This document shows positions 8,004 to 15,239 of a stretch of DNA of 50,718 bases, piece after piece. The stretch is taken from the NCBI GenBank assembly GCA_024709365.1, contig JANJWV010000039.1, forward strand, positions 1 to 50,718. The letters run 5' to 3'. Made by a program: the position numbers and the translations under genes. The DNA comes from Desulfomicrobium sp. (GTDB lineage Bacteria; Desulfobacterota; Desulfovibrionia; Desulfovibrionales; Desulfomicrobiaceae). The first letter of the stretch is position 1, and each line of letters starts with the position of its first letter. Below the pieces are notes generated by a model that ran no database searches, had not been told where the DNA came from, and saw nothing but the letters and a program-made list of their open reading frames with translations.

Positions 8004-8738
8004 ATGGTCCCTTTCGCCATAGACAGCCTGCGCCGCCTGCTGGGCCTGGCCCCGGAAGTCTCGACCCTGCCCGCCCTGGACGAGAACAACCGCCTCTGCC
8101 GGGAACTGGACCAGAACCGCCCCCTGAACGACTACGTCTACACCGTGCTGGACACGGAACTGACGGGCCTCTCGGCGCGCAAGGAGGAGATCGTGTCCGT
8201 CGGCGCCGTGCGCGTGCGGGGCCTGGCCATCGTGCCCGGCGAAAGCTTCTCGGCCCTGGTGCGGCCGAGCATCCCCCTGCCCAAGGTCAGCACCCTCATC
8301 CACCGCATCACGCCCGAGGCCATCGTCGAAGCGCCGCCCCTGCGCGAGGTCCTGCCCGGCCTGATCGAGTTCTGCAAAGGCACCCTCATCGTCGGGCACC
8401 ACATCGGCCTGGACATGTCCTTCCTGAACCGCGCCTGCCGCAAACACCACGGCCTGCCCCTGGCCAACCCCTGCCTGGACACCATGCGCATGGCCATGCT
8501 CTGGCGCGAAAAGCGCAGCCCGGCCCACTACGAACGCTTCAGCCTGAACATCTCCTACGTCCTGACGGACCTGGCCGAAGAGTTCGACCTGCCCCGCTTC
8601 ACGGCCCACGACGCCCTGGGGGACGCCCTGCAGACGGCCTACCTCTTCGTCTACCTGGCCAAAAAAATTGCCCGGAACACGCCCCTCACGCGGAAGGAGC
8701 TGTTCCGGGCCGGCCAGAGCTGGCGCTGGTACATGTAG
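8004..8738 (+). CDS. DnaQ-like 3'-5' exonuclease (DEDD superfamily)
   Basis: This encodes 244 residues. Exo I is Asp50-Thr-Glu52 in VLDTELTGLS, Exo II includes Asp137 in GHHIGLDMSF, and Exo III is His202 with Asp207 in AHDALGDA. All four catalytic acids and the His are therefore present, giving the DEDDh type. It is only slightly longer than the catalytic domain, with about 40 N-terminal residues rich in Leu and charged residues. It begins 5 bases after the DUF294 gene, and this pairing beside an SSS symporter recurs in Proteobacteria. It is annotated in such clusters as a DNA polymerase III epsilon homologue, but a replication role is doubtful. A nucleotidyl-removing role opposite DUF294 is a hypothesis. 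The start is fixed by close spacing; the ribosome site GGGGTGA is weak. Confidence 0.88.
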   Translation: MVPFAIDSLRRLLGLAPEVSTLPALDENNRLCRELDQNRPLNDYVYTVLDTELTGLSARKEEIVSVGAVRVRGLAIVPGESFSALVRPSIPLPKVSTLIHRITPEAIVEAPPLREVLPGLIEFCKGTLIVGHHIGLDMSFLNRACRKHHGLPLANPCLDTMRMAMLWREKRSPAHYERFSLNISYVLTDLAEEFDLPRFTAHDALGDALQTAYLFVYLAKKIARNTPLTRKELFRAGQSWRWYM

Positions 8739-8819
8739 ACGACGCATTTCAATCTGGACGCGCGGGAAAAGGACATTTACGGGTAATCATCCATACTGAG
8801 GACCAATCCCTGCGCACCC

Positions 8820-9539
8820 ATGAAAAAAATAATCTGCTTCGCCATGTTCCTTGCCCTGTCCCTGCCCTCGCTCGGGGCCTGCGCTCTCACGCTGGCCGTG
8901 GAGGACGCCTGGGAGCCTTACGCCAATCCCGATGGGACGGGGATGTCCGTGGAAATCGTGACCGCGGCCTTCAAGTCCGTCGGGGTCGATGTGGTTCTTG
9001 AAGTCCTGCCCTATGCGCGTGTCCTGCATGAGGTCAAAAGCGGGAAATACGTAGGGGGACTCAACGTCGCAAGGGAAACGTCAAGGGAAGACGACTTCCT
9101 GTGGGGCAGGGAGATGCTTTTCCTGGCCCATGCGCACTACTACCACCACAAGAGCAGGCCCCTCCGGGTCCAGGAACCCCGGTCTCTGCAGGGCGGGGAA
9201 AGGATCGGCGTGATCCGTGGCTACGAGTACGGAAACCTGTTCCACGACCACGAGGGGATCGTCAGAGTATGGGCCAACAGGCACGATCAGATCATCGACA
9301 TGCTCAGGCTCGACCGAGTGCAGGCGGTCATCATGTTCGAGAAAACCGCAGGACTATACCTGCGGGAAATGCACCTGGAAGACGAGATCCAGGCAGCCTT
9401 TCCGAGTGAGCCGAGCAGGATTTTCGTCGCCTTCTCCAAGCATCGCCCCGAAGCCCCGCACTATCTGGAACTGCTCGACGAGGGGCTCCGGCGCATCAAG
9501 GCCGACGGCACCTACCAGGCCATTCTGGACAAGTACTGA
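8820..9539 (+). CDS. periplasmic solute-binding protein, family 3 (PBPb fold)
   Basis: This encodes 239 residues with a signal peptide: two Lys, a hydrophobic core and cleavage near SLGACA (about residue 22). The mature protein starts LTLAVEDAWEPYANPDG, typical of amino-acid-type PBPs. Later features are GMSVEIVTAAFKSVGVDV, the DMLRLDRVQAVI lobe and a C-terminal LLDEGLRRIKADGTYQAIL, which matches the SBP_bac_3 ending. No permease or ATPase lies beside it. Orphan proteins of this length in this group often act as sensory or stray binding proteins. The ligand is unknown. Only short gaps separate it from the exonuclease gene (same strand) and the TauE-like gene (convergent). Confidence 0.85.
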   Translation: MKKIICFAMFLALSLPSLGACALTLAVEDAWEPYANPDGTGMSVEIVTAAFKSVGVDVVLEVLPYARVLHEVKSGKYVGGLNVARETSREDDFLWGREMLFLAHAHYYHHKSRPLRVQEPRSLQGGERIGVIRGYEYGNLFHDHEGIVRVWANRHDQIIDMLRLDRVQAVIMFEKTAGLYLREMHLEDEIQAAFPSEPSRIFVAFSKHRPEAPHYLELLDEGLRRIKADGTYQAILDKY

Positions 9540-9577
9540 CCATCGGCAGGCGGCTTCCCTCTCACTGACCATCCCGC

Positions 9578-10375
9578 TCAGAACAGGGAGAAGAGCATCT
9601 TGGTGCCGACCACGAAAAGTATCACGGCGAAGGCACGCTTCAGCTTGTCCACGGGCAGGCTGTGGGCCAGGCGCACTCCCAGGGGCGCCGTCAGCACGCT
9701 CATGACCGCGATGGCCACCAGGGCCGTCAGGGACACGTAGCCCAGGGAGAAGGGCGGCAAGTTCTCCACGCCCCAGCCGTTGGTGATGTACCCCACGGTC
9801 CCGGCCACGGCGATGGGAAAGCCGATGGCCGCCGAGGTGCCGATGGCCCTGTGGATGGGGATGTTGTGCCAGACCATGAAGGGCACAGACAAGGTGCCGC
9901 CGCCGATGCCCACCAGGCTCGACACCACGCCGATGACGTTCCCGGCCCCGAACATCCCGGCCATGCCCGGCAGCTGCCGGGAAGGCTTGGGTTTCTTGCC
10001 GGACAGCATCTGGTAGCAGACGAAGTAGAGGAAGACGACGAAGAAGCCCTTGAGCCAGGCCGTGCTCAGGCCCGCAGCGATGAAGGTGCCGAGGAACGTG
10101 CCGACCAGGATGCCGGCCACGACCCGCCGGACCACGGACCATTCCACCGCGCCTCGCCGGTGGTGGGCCATGAAACTCGAAACCGAGGTGAAGACGATGC
10201 TGGCCATGGACGTGCCCAGGGCCAGATGCATGATGAGCTCGTTGGGAAGGTTCTGCAGTTCCATGCAGAACACGAGCATGGGCACGATGACGAGCCCGCC
10301 GCCGATGCCCAGCAGACCCGCCAGCACCCCGGCGATGGCGCCCACGACAAGATACAAAGCCAGCACTTCCAACAT
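9578..10375 (-). CDS. TauE/SafE-family membrane permease
   Basis: This encodes 265 residues with about 8 transmembrane helices. The ATG at 10375 is chosen for its AGGGGG site; the frame stays open upstream without membrane character. The two halves each begin with the family's glycine motif: GLLGIGGGLVIVPML near the N terminus and SSLVGIGGGTLSVPFM in the second half. The family exports or imports sulfite, sulfoacetate and related anions, or is of unknown specificity. It is divergent from the Fe-S protein at 10552, and its promoter (-35 TTGACA) overlaps a palindromic operator. In a sulfate reducer a sulfur-oxyanion or small organic-acid substrate is plausible, but the sequence alone does not show which. 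Confidence 0.9.
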   Translation of the reverse strand: MLEVLALYLVVGAIAGVLAGLLGIGGGLVIVPMLVFCMELQNLPNELIMHLALGTSMASIVFTSVSSFMAHHRRGAVEWSVVRRVVAGILVGTFLGTFIAAGLSTAWLKGFFVVFLYFVCYQMLSGKKPKPSRQLPGMAGMFGAGNVIGVVSSLVGIGGGTLSVPFMVWHNIPIHRAIGTSAAIGFPIAVAGTVGYITNGWGVENLPPFSLGYVSLTALVAIAVMSVLTAPLGVRLAHSLPVDKLKRAFAVILFVVGTKMLFSLF

Positions 10376-10415
10376 GGTTCCCCCTGGTGGCGACCGGGAC
10401 GTGGCCCGGAGCCCT

Positions 10416-10436
10416 GAAATTGGTAGGACCAATTTC
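10416..10436. promoter_or_regulatory. GntR/FadR-type palindromic operator
   Basis: A perfect inverted repeat: GAAATTGGT (10416-10424), spacer AGG, ACCAATTTC (10428-10436). The core TTGGTnnnACCAA matches the operator form of FadR-subfamily GntR regulators such as PdhR and LldR. It lies between the divergent TauE-like and Fe-S genes and overlaps the likely -10 of the TauE promoter. Confidence 0.75.
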
Positions 10437-10461
10437 TGAACCACTCCGGCGCGCTTGTCAA
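10432..10461 (-). promoter_or_regulatory. probable sigma-70 promoter of the TauE-like gene
   Basis: Reading the minus strand, a perfect TTGACA -35 sits at 10461-10456. About 18 bases on is AGAAAT (10437-10432), a weak -10. The -10 overlaps the operator, so a bound repressor would block transcription. The start codon lies about 57 bases downstream of the -10. Confidence 0.5.
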
Positions 10462-10551
10462 CGTCCGTGTCGCCACGCGCGACAAAGAGGCTTGCATTTC
10501 GCCGCCGGGCGATGGATGTGCACCCCAAGGAAAGTCGCAAGGAGAGGACAC

Positions 10552-11832
10552 GTGGGACACATCGTCGGCAAGGACATCTACCGCAAGCTGGGCCGCCGCC
10601 TGGATCAGGCGCCGGTGCGCACGCCCTGGACCCCGGTCTTCCGGGAACTGGTGGAATCTCTCTATTCCAGGCCCGAGGCGGAGCTCGTCTCCCGGCTGCC
10701 CTACCGGCCCTCAAGCATGCCGCGCATCGCCCGCATGCTCGGCGAGCCCGAGTCCGCCCTGCGCCCCATGATCGAGGGGCTGTGCTCCAAAGGCTTGGTC
10801 CTCGACATCTGGGACGGCCGCCAATACCTCTACATGGTCAGCCCCATCGTCATCGGCTTCTTCGAGTTCACCATGATGCGCACGGGCCCGGATCTGCCGC
10901 GGGCGCGCTGGGCCGAACTCTTCCAGGCCTACATGTTCGGGGAGAAGGATTTCCTGCACGCCAATTTCGGCGACGGGCAGCGGACCTCGGTCATGCGCGC
11001 CCTGCCCCACGAGGAGGCCCTGGGCGAGCACGTCGAGATCCTCGACTACGAGAAGGCCTCGGCCCTGATCGAGGAGCACACTGAGTTTTCCCTGGGCCTG
11101 TGCTCCTGCCGTCACGAGAAGCACCATCTGGGGCACCCGCCCTGCCCCACGCCCATGGAGACGTGCACGTCCATGGGCACCGGGGCGCGGTTTCTCATCC
11201 GCAACGGTTTCGCCAGACCCATCGACAAGGCGCAGATGCGCGACATCCTGGCCAGCTCCCGCGACCGGGGTCTGGTCCTGTCCGCCGACAACGTGCGCCG
11301 CGACGCCGGCTTCATCTGCCACTGCTGCGGATGCTGCTGCAACCTGCTCCAGGGCGTGCGCGACACGGGCTACACGGGCATCCTGGTCACATCGAGCTTC
11401 GTGGCCGTGGTCGACGAGAGCCTGTGCATCGGCTGCGGCCTGTGCGCCAAGGCCTGCCCCGTGTCCTTCGCAACCATGCGCGCCAAGGCGCCCGGGGCAG
11501 ATCCCCGGACGCCCGCAAAGGTCGCGCAGATCGACCCGTCCTGCCTCGGCTGCGGCGTCTGCGCCCTGAAATGCCCCACCGGGGCCCTCAAACTCCATCC
11601 CCGCCCGGTCCGGGTGCATCATCCCGAGGACAGCTTCGAACGCGTCATGCTCCAGGCCCTGGAGCGCGACACCTTCCAGACCTTCCTCTTCGACAACCCG
11701 CAGAGCCGCACCCAGGAATTCATGCGCGCCCTGGTCGGCGGCTTTCTGAAACTGCCACCGGTCAAACGTGCCCTGCTGGGCGAGAGGCTGCGCTCACGCT
11801 TCCTCTCGGCCCTGCGCAGGCTGGCGGGCTAG
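10552..11832 (+). CDS. multi-cluster Fe-S protein with C-terminal 2x[4Fe-4S] ferredoxin domain
   Basis: This encodes 426 residues from a GTG at 10552, chosen because AAGGAG lies 12 bases before it and the upstream frame is not protein-like. The first ~120 residues resemble a winged-helix-like fold (short helices, SMPRIARMLGEPESALRPMI). A cysteine region follows with CSCRHEKHH (from Cys184) and downstream CPTPMETC. Then comes a dense cluster CHCCGCCC (256-263), and two ferredoxin motifs CIGCGLCAKACP (292-303) and CLGCGVCALKCP (331-342). At least two cubane clusters are expected. It is soluble, with no membrane helices. It is likely an electron-transfer or redox-sensing protein; the electron partner is unknown. 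It is divergent from the TauE-like permease and may share its regulator. Confidence 0.82.
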   Translation: MGHIVGKDIYRKLGRRLDQAPVRTPWTPVFRELVESLYSRPEAELVSRLPYRPSSMPRIARMLGEPESALRPMIEGLCSKGLVLDIWDGRQYLYMVSPIVIGFFEFTMMRTGPDLPRARWAELFQAYMFGEKDFLHANFGDGQRTSVMRALPHEEALGEHVEILDYEKASALIEEHTEFSLGLCSCRHEKHHLGHPPCPTPMETCTSMGTGARFLIRNGFARPIDKAQMRDILASSRDRGLVLSADNVRRDAGFICHCCGCCCNLLQGVRDTGYTGILVTSSFVAVVDESLCIGCGLCAKACPVSFATMRAKAPGADPRTPAKVAQIDPSCLGCGVCALKCPTGALKLHPRPVRVHHPEDSFERVMLQALERDTFQTFLFDNPQSRTQEFMRALVGGFLKLPPVKRALLGERLRSRFLSALRRLAG

Positions 11833-11867
11833 ACGCAGACCCCGACGTCGGCAGGCTCATAAAGACT

Positions 11868-11890
11868 GAAGCCGCCCCTGGGACGGCTTC
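11868..11890 (+). terminator. weak hairpin after the Fe-S gene
   Basis: GAAGCCG (11868-11874) pairs with CGGCTTC (11884-11890) around a 9-base loop, 35 bases after the stop. The following bases (GTAACTCCTTCC) are only modestly T-rich, so termination would be weak. Confidence 0.35.
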
Positions 11891-11960
11891 GTAACTCCTT
11901 CCACGCCTGGTGGCCGAGCTGTCAAAATCGGCAACACAATCGACACGTTCGTCAACCGCC

Positions 11961-12368
11961 TCACTCCATCGCCCAATTCTCCATTCGCAACTGCGGAACA
12001 CGTCCGAACTCTTTCCCGTTGTTGGTCACCAGGATGCAATCAAGGGCCAAGGCGTGGGCTGCGATGAGCATGTCCAGGGAGCCGATGGGTGTGCCCCGGC
12101 GATCCAGGCAGGCCCGAAGATCCCCGTACCACTGCGCCGCTACGTCATCATATGGAATGATCTCCAGCGGGGCCACGAATTGCGTCAGGGCAAACCGATT
12201 CTGTTCCGGGCGCGAGCTTTTGGCCGCCCCGAACATCAGTTCGCTGAAGGTGATGGACGAAATGCCGATGCTCGACACGTCCGCCCGCCTGAAACGCTCC
12301 AGCACCTGCGGCGGCCTGCGCTTGATGACGTAAATGCAGATGTTCGTGTCGAGCAGCCAGGTGATCAC
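11961..12368 (-). CDS. vapC: VapC-type PIN-domain ribonuclease toxin
   Basis: This encodes 135 residues from a GTG at 12368 that overlaps the stop of vapB (GTGA). The PIN-domain acids are present: Asp7 in WLLDTNICIYV, Glu43 in ITFSELMFG and Asp99 in GSLDMLIAAHAL. The last site is VTNNGKEF, the usual VapC form with Asn. VapC proteins cleave RNA, often initiator tRNA or 23S rRNA, and are neutralised by VapB. Length and layout match the family norm. The open frame continues upstream past the GTG, but the operon overlap fixes the start. It is most likely a stability or stress module; whether it is active cannot be told from sequence. Confidence 0.93.
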   Translation of the reverse strand: MITWLLDTNICIYVIKRRPPQVLERFRRADVSSIGISSITFSELMFGAAKSSRPEQNRFALTQFVAPLEIIPYDDVAAQWYGDLRACLDRRGTPIGSLDMLIAAHALALDCILVTNNGKEFGRVPQLRMENWAME

Positions 12369-12592
12369 AGCTCTTCCCGCATGTCCTGCGGCGGCTGCTC
12401 CCTTGCGCTCATGAAATCGTCGGAGAACTGATCCAGGCTGTTCATAAGCGGCGACCACGGGTCGTCCTTGGGCAATAAAACGACCATGTTGCCGATCTTT
12501 CTGACGAACACGTCCTCACCGGAAAAGCGCAGTTCCTTGGGAAGCCGGACTGCCTGGCTGCGGCCGTTGTTGAAAAGCTTCGCGGTCTGCAT
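12365..12592 (-). CDS. vapB: VapB-type antitoxin (AbrB/SpoVT swapped-hairpin)
   Basis: This encodes 75 residues. The ATG at 12592 follows GGAGG; upstream in-frame codons run into the operator. The N terminus, AKLFNNGRSQAVRLPKEL, is the classical VapB AbrB-like DNA-binding hairpin. The acidic C-terminal region (DPWSPLMNSLDQFSDDF) should wrap and inhibit VapC. The stop overlaps the vapC start by 4 bases, so translation is coupled. VapB with VapC should repress the operon through the tandem GTATATAC sites just upstream. Confidence 0.93.
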   Translation of the reverse strand: MQTAKLFNNGRSQAVRLPKELRFSGEDVFVRKIGNMVVLLPKDDPWSPLMNSLDQFSDDFMSAREQPPQDMREEL

Positions 12593-12611
12593 GTGGCACC
12601 TCCGCACAGTA

Positions 12612-12636
12612 AGTATATACCACCGTATATACCACC
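12612..12636 (-). promoter_or_regulatory. vapBC operator/promoter: tandem GTATATACCACC repeats
   Basis: Two perfect 12-bp direct repeats, GTATATACCACC, occupy 12613-12624 and 12625-12636. Each begins with the self-complementary octamer GTATATAC. On the minus strand the proximal copy overlaps TATACT (12617-12612), a good -10, about 20 bases before the vapB start. GTATAC-like sites are typical VapB/FitA targets, so autoregulation is expected. Confidence 0.7.
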
Positions 12637-12828
12637 GAGGCCACCCTGGCAATTCGGAGAACTACCCAGCCGTGAAGAAATCCGGAATTGCCGAATTTCA
12701 GCCAAACGTGCGGAACAGACCCCTGCAAAGGGCCGCTTTCCCGTTCAACCTTGACCTTCCCTGCAAGACAACACCAGCGCTTCTCGTCCGGCGTTGGCAT
12801 TTCCTTCCGCCCACGACCTGGTTCCGTT

Positions 12829-12850
12829 CAGGGGGCTGCAACGCCCCCTG
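12829..12850 (-). terminator. GC hairpin after the 12855-13106 gene
   Basis: CAGGGGGC (12829-12836) pairs with GCCCCCTG (12843-12850) around TGCAAC, immediately after the stop of the minus-strand gene. No T-run follows, so it may be a Rho-dependent or partial terminator. The remaining DNA to the vapB promoter (about 12640-12828) holds nothing recognisable. Confidence 0.4.
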
Positions 12851-12854
12851 CGGC

Positions 12855-13106
12855 TCACTCCTCGGGTTCCGAACTGAAGGTGCGGATGGAGGCGATCTCC
12901 TCCCAGCCGTAATAGGTGTTGACGGTCTGGCCGTCCTCCTTTTCCGTGACGCGCAGGAAGTCGGAGCCCAGGAACAACGCGGCCTTCTCGTAAATCCTGC
13001 CTTCGTTGATCTGAATCTTCAGGCCCTTGCGCAGCTTGCGCGAAAGGGTGCCGTGCAGGGGCATGGAAGCGTATTCGACGACTTTTTCCAGACAATTGAC
13101 GTTCAT
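12855..13106 (-). CDS. small hypothetical protein, possible beta-barrel fold
   Basis: This encodes 83 residues. The ATG at 13106 has GGAG 5 bases upstream and is preferred to a longer frame that overlaps the preceding gene. No known domain is recognised. The sequence alternates charged and hydrophobic residues in a strand-like pattern (LKIQINEGRIYEKAALFLG, then TYYGWEEIASIRTF) and ends in acidic residues. The pattern recalls a small five-stranded barrel such as LSm/SH3, but this is speculative. It lies 22 bases after the repeat protein at 13129 on the same strand, so the two probably form an operon. Confidence 0.6.
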   Translation of the reverse strand: MNVNCLEKVVEYASMPLHGTLSRKLRKGLKIQINEGRIYEKAALFLGSDFLRVTEKEDGQTVNTYYGWEEIASIRTFSSEPEE

Positions 13107-13128
13107 GTGCTCTCCGTTGCTGTTTGCC

Positions 13129-14079
13129 CTACCATGCGCCGGCACCCATGGTGCACAGCCGGTGCATGGCGGGCAGTGGTGGGTGGAAAGGGACCGCGGT
13201 CACGTCGGTGGCCGCGGCGGAAATCCTTGATTGCCCGGCCCTGCCGATCCAGACCCGGCCGCCGGCAAACTCCAGGGCCAGGGGCCCGACTTCCAGACGC
13301 TGCCCGTCGCACGGGTCGCGCCGCAGGGGAGGCTCGACCCGGCGCACCCTGCCGTTCTCCTGCACCACGTCGAATGCATGGGCCGTGGTGACGAGGCCCA
13401 GCAGGGACCCGTTCTCCCGGAATCGCAGGGAATTGGTGTCTCCGTTGACCCCCACCGCGTCCGGGTCGAAAGCCGTGAGCGTCCCGATGGGGGTAGGAAT
13501 GTCCGTGGGCGCGGCGGGCTCCAGCGAGCGTATTGCCCCGCTGTCGTAAAAGGACACGCCTATGCGGGCTGTCACGGAACCCAGGGGGCACGGCACCTCC
13601 AAAGTCCGACCGGGCCACAGGGTCAGACTGCGCAGTCCACCCTGCCCGGAGAAGTACAGGCTGATGATCGCTGTCTCCACGGGGCCGAGGGGCGTGTCCA
13701 GGGCAAGGGGCACGGCCATTGCGGCCTCGTCTTCCTGGGTCCAGAACCCGCTCAGGGTTCCGTTGAGGGGAAACAGGCGCTTCAGGGCGCCGCTCTCGTG
13801 GAATGTGACCTGCTCGGCGGGCAGGGGCCCCAGTGGCGTCGGCACGACGGTCTGCTCTTCCAGGGGCAGGTTGCGCAGCCTCCCACCGGGGTGGAAGAGC
13901 ATGGCCGGCAATTGCCGTTTGCGCTGGGTGTTGGCCGTGAACTGCGGAACGAGGACGCCAAGAGGCGTGTTCAGGGGGCAGGCGATGGCGGGGATGCAGG
14001 AGCGCACGGAGCCGTCCGGGTGGAACTCGGCTCCGGGCAGGGCCTCGACGGGCCCGTAAGGCGTGATGATGGTCGGCAT
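13129..14079 (-). CDS. repeat-containing hypothetical protein (TPxG...F...G.lrsL repeats)
   Basis: This encodes 316 residues, with no signal peptide and no membrane helix. The chain is built from about six imperfect units of 35-45 residues. Each unit has a TP(L/I/Y)G motif, then a strand with F-x-x-x-G (FHPDGSVRS, FHPGGRLRN, FHESGALKR, FYDSGAIRS, FRENGSLLG), then a short hydrophobic end. This resembles MORN- or WG-like beta-repeat proteins but does not match one cleanly. GGAGG lies just before the ATG at 14079. The small gene at 12855-13106 follows in the same operon. The function is unknown; a binding scaffold is a reasonable guess. The last ~30 residues, rich in Pro, Met and Ala, fall outside the repeat pattern. 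Confidence 0.72.
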   Translation of the reverse strand: MPTIITPYGPVEALPGAEFHPDGSVRSCIPAIACPLNTPLGVLVPQFTANTQRKRQLPAMLFHPGGRLRNLPLEEQTVVPTPLGPLPAEQVTFHESGALKRLFPLNGTLSGFWTQEDEAAMAVPLALDTPLGPVETAIISLYFSGQGGLRSLTLWPGRTLEVPCPLGSVTARIGVSFYDSGAIRSLEPAAPTDIPTPIGTLTAFDPDAVGVNGDTNSLRFRENGSLLGLVTTAHAFDVVQENGRVRRVEPPLRRDPCDGQRLEVGPLALEFAGGRVWIGRAGQSRISAAATDVTAVPFHPPLPAMHRLCTMGAGAW

Positions 14080-14201
14080 GGCGGCCTCCTCGTTACGAGG
14101 GGCAAAGCAGACCTCATGCCATATGCATCCTGTTGAAATACCGGGGATTCAAGAAAGGTTGACCGACATTTTCGTCACAGGCTACGCGACAAAAACGTGG
14201 G

Positions 14202-15182
14202 TTATGTCGGCTGGTCTGCACGAAGCATCCCGCCGTGGCGGGCCGCGCCGTGCAGACCGGTGTCCGGCGCGGTGACGAGGCGCACGGGAATCCCGGCCAG
14301 CTGTGCGCCGTAGGCCGGGCAATCCCGGAATTCCCTCAGGAATTCGGCGTTGTCGACCAGGAACGGGTTCTTGGCCGCCAGGCCTCCGCACAGGAAGAGC
14401 CCGCCCCAGGCCAGGACGTGCAGCGCGTAGGCCCGGCAGGCCCGCGCGTAGAACCGGGCGAACCAGCGCGTCGTCTCGCTTTCCGGGCCGATCTCTGCGG
14501 CGACTTCGGCCGGCGTGAGACGCCTGCCGGTCAGGAATTCGTGCAGGCTGGAGAGGCCGGACCCCGAAACCACGACATCCCCGAAGGCGTGGGAGTGTCC
14601 CGTGCGTTTCTTCAGAAAGGCGAGAAAGGCGAATTCTTCCTCGTCCACGAAGGCCAGGGGCGCATGTCCCCCTTCGGAGGGTACGGGCAGAACCCCGCCG
14701 CCGGGCAGGGGGACGAGGGCGCAGTGCCCGAGGCCCGTCCCTGCGCCGAGGGCGGCCGTGACTCCGCGGCTCCCCCCGGAGTGCCGAGCATCCCCGGACT
14801 GCACGTCCAGCGCGGTCCGCGCCGCGTGGGCCGTCCCGCAGCCCAGGGCCTGGGCCACGAAATCGTTGATCAGAACCGTGCGGGCGCGGGGCAGCCCCGT
14901 GGACGGGTCGTCCAGGTCGATGCCCCACGCGGCGTTGGTCAGCCGGCAGCGGGTCCCGTCAAGCACGGGACCGGCCACGGCCAGAACGATCCGGTCCGCG
15001 GCCGCGGGCGTCAGGCCGAAACCTGATTCCGCCAGCATCCGCAGCAGTTCCGGCAGGGAGCGGACCGAAGACGTCGGGAAGCTCCGCGACTCGACGAGCC
15101 CCGCCTCGCTGCCCGGGATCGCCTCGAAATGCCCGAAGCGGCTGTTCGTGCCGCCGATGTCCGCCGCCAGGATAGTCGCCAT
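14202..15182 (-). CDS. glk: glucokinase
   Basis: This encodes 326 residues. The ATG at 15182 has GAGGAGG upstream; the longer frame would run back through the preceding terminator. The N-terminal phosphate-binding loop is LAADIGGTNSRFG, followed by LAVAGPV, the sugar-binding region LINDFVAQALG, the second phosphate motif GAGTGLGHC, and VPSEGGHAP, in which Glu contacts glucose. This order matches the Glk/ROK-related glucokinase family (Pfam Glucokinase). It should phosphorylate glucose to glucose-6-phosphate in the cytoplasm. A phosphofructokinase gene lies about 9.6 kb away in this window. It stands apart from its upstream neighbour by a strong terminator and so has its own promoter. Confidence 0.92.
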   Translation of the reverse strand: MATILAADIGGTNSRFGHFEAIPGSEAGLVESRSFPTSSVRSLPELLRMLAESGFGLTPAAADRIVLAVAGPVLDGTRCRLTNAAWGIDLDDPSTGLPRARTVLINDFVAQALGCGTAHAARTALDVQSGDARHSGGSRGVTAALGAGTGLGHCALVPLPGGGVLPVPSEGGHAPLAFVDEEEFAFLAFLKKRTGHSHAFGDVVVSGSGLSSLHEFLTGRRLTPAEVAAEIGPESETTRWFARFYARACRAYALHVLAWGGLFLCGGLAAKNPFLVDNAEFLREFRDCPAYGAQLAGIPVRLVTAPDTGLHGAARHGGMLRADQPT

Positions 15183-15215
15183 GACCGCCTCCTCTGCACT
15201 GCCCGTCAAAACGAA

Positions 15216-15236
15216 AAGCCGGGTCAAACCCGGCTT
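15216..15236 (-). terminator. rho-independent terminator
   Basis: Read on the minus strand, AAGCCGGGT pairs with ACCCGGCTT around a 3-base loop and is followed by the T-rich TTCGTTTTG. It lies 3 bases after the stop of the 15240-15650 gene and upstream of glk, separating the two units. Confidence 0.85.
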
Positions 15237-15239
15237 CTC

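Noticed and set aside
14163-14210. CCGACAT...ATGTCGG inverted repeat at the end of glk
   Set aside because: The arms are only 7 bases and 34 bases apart, with no T-run at the right place, so a terminator or operator is not supported.
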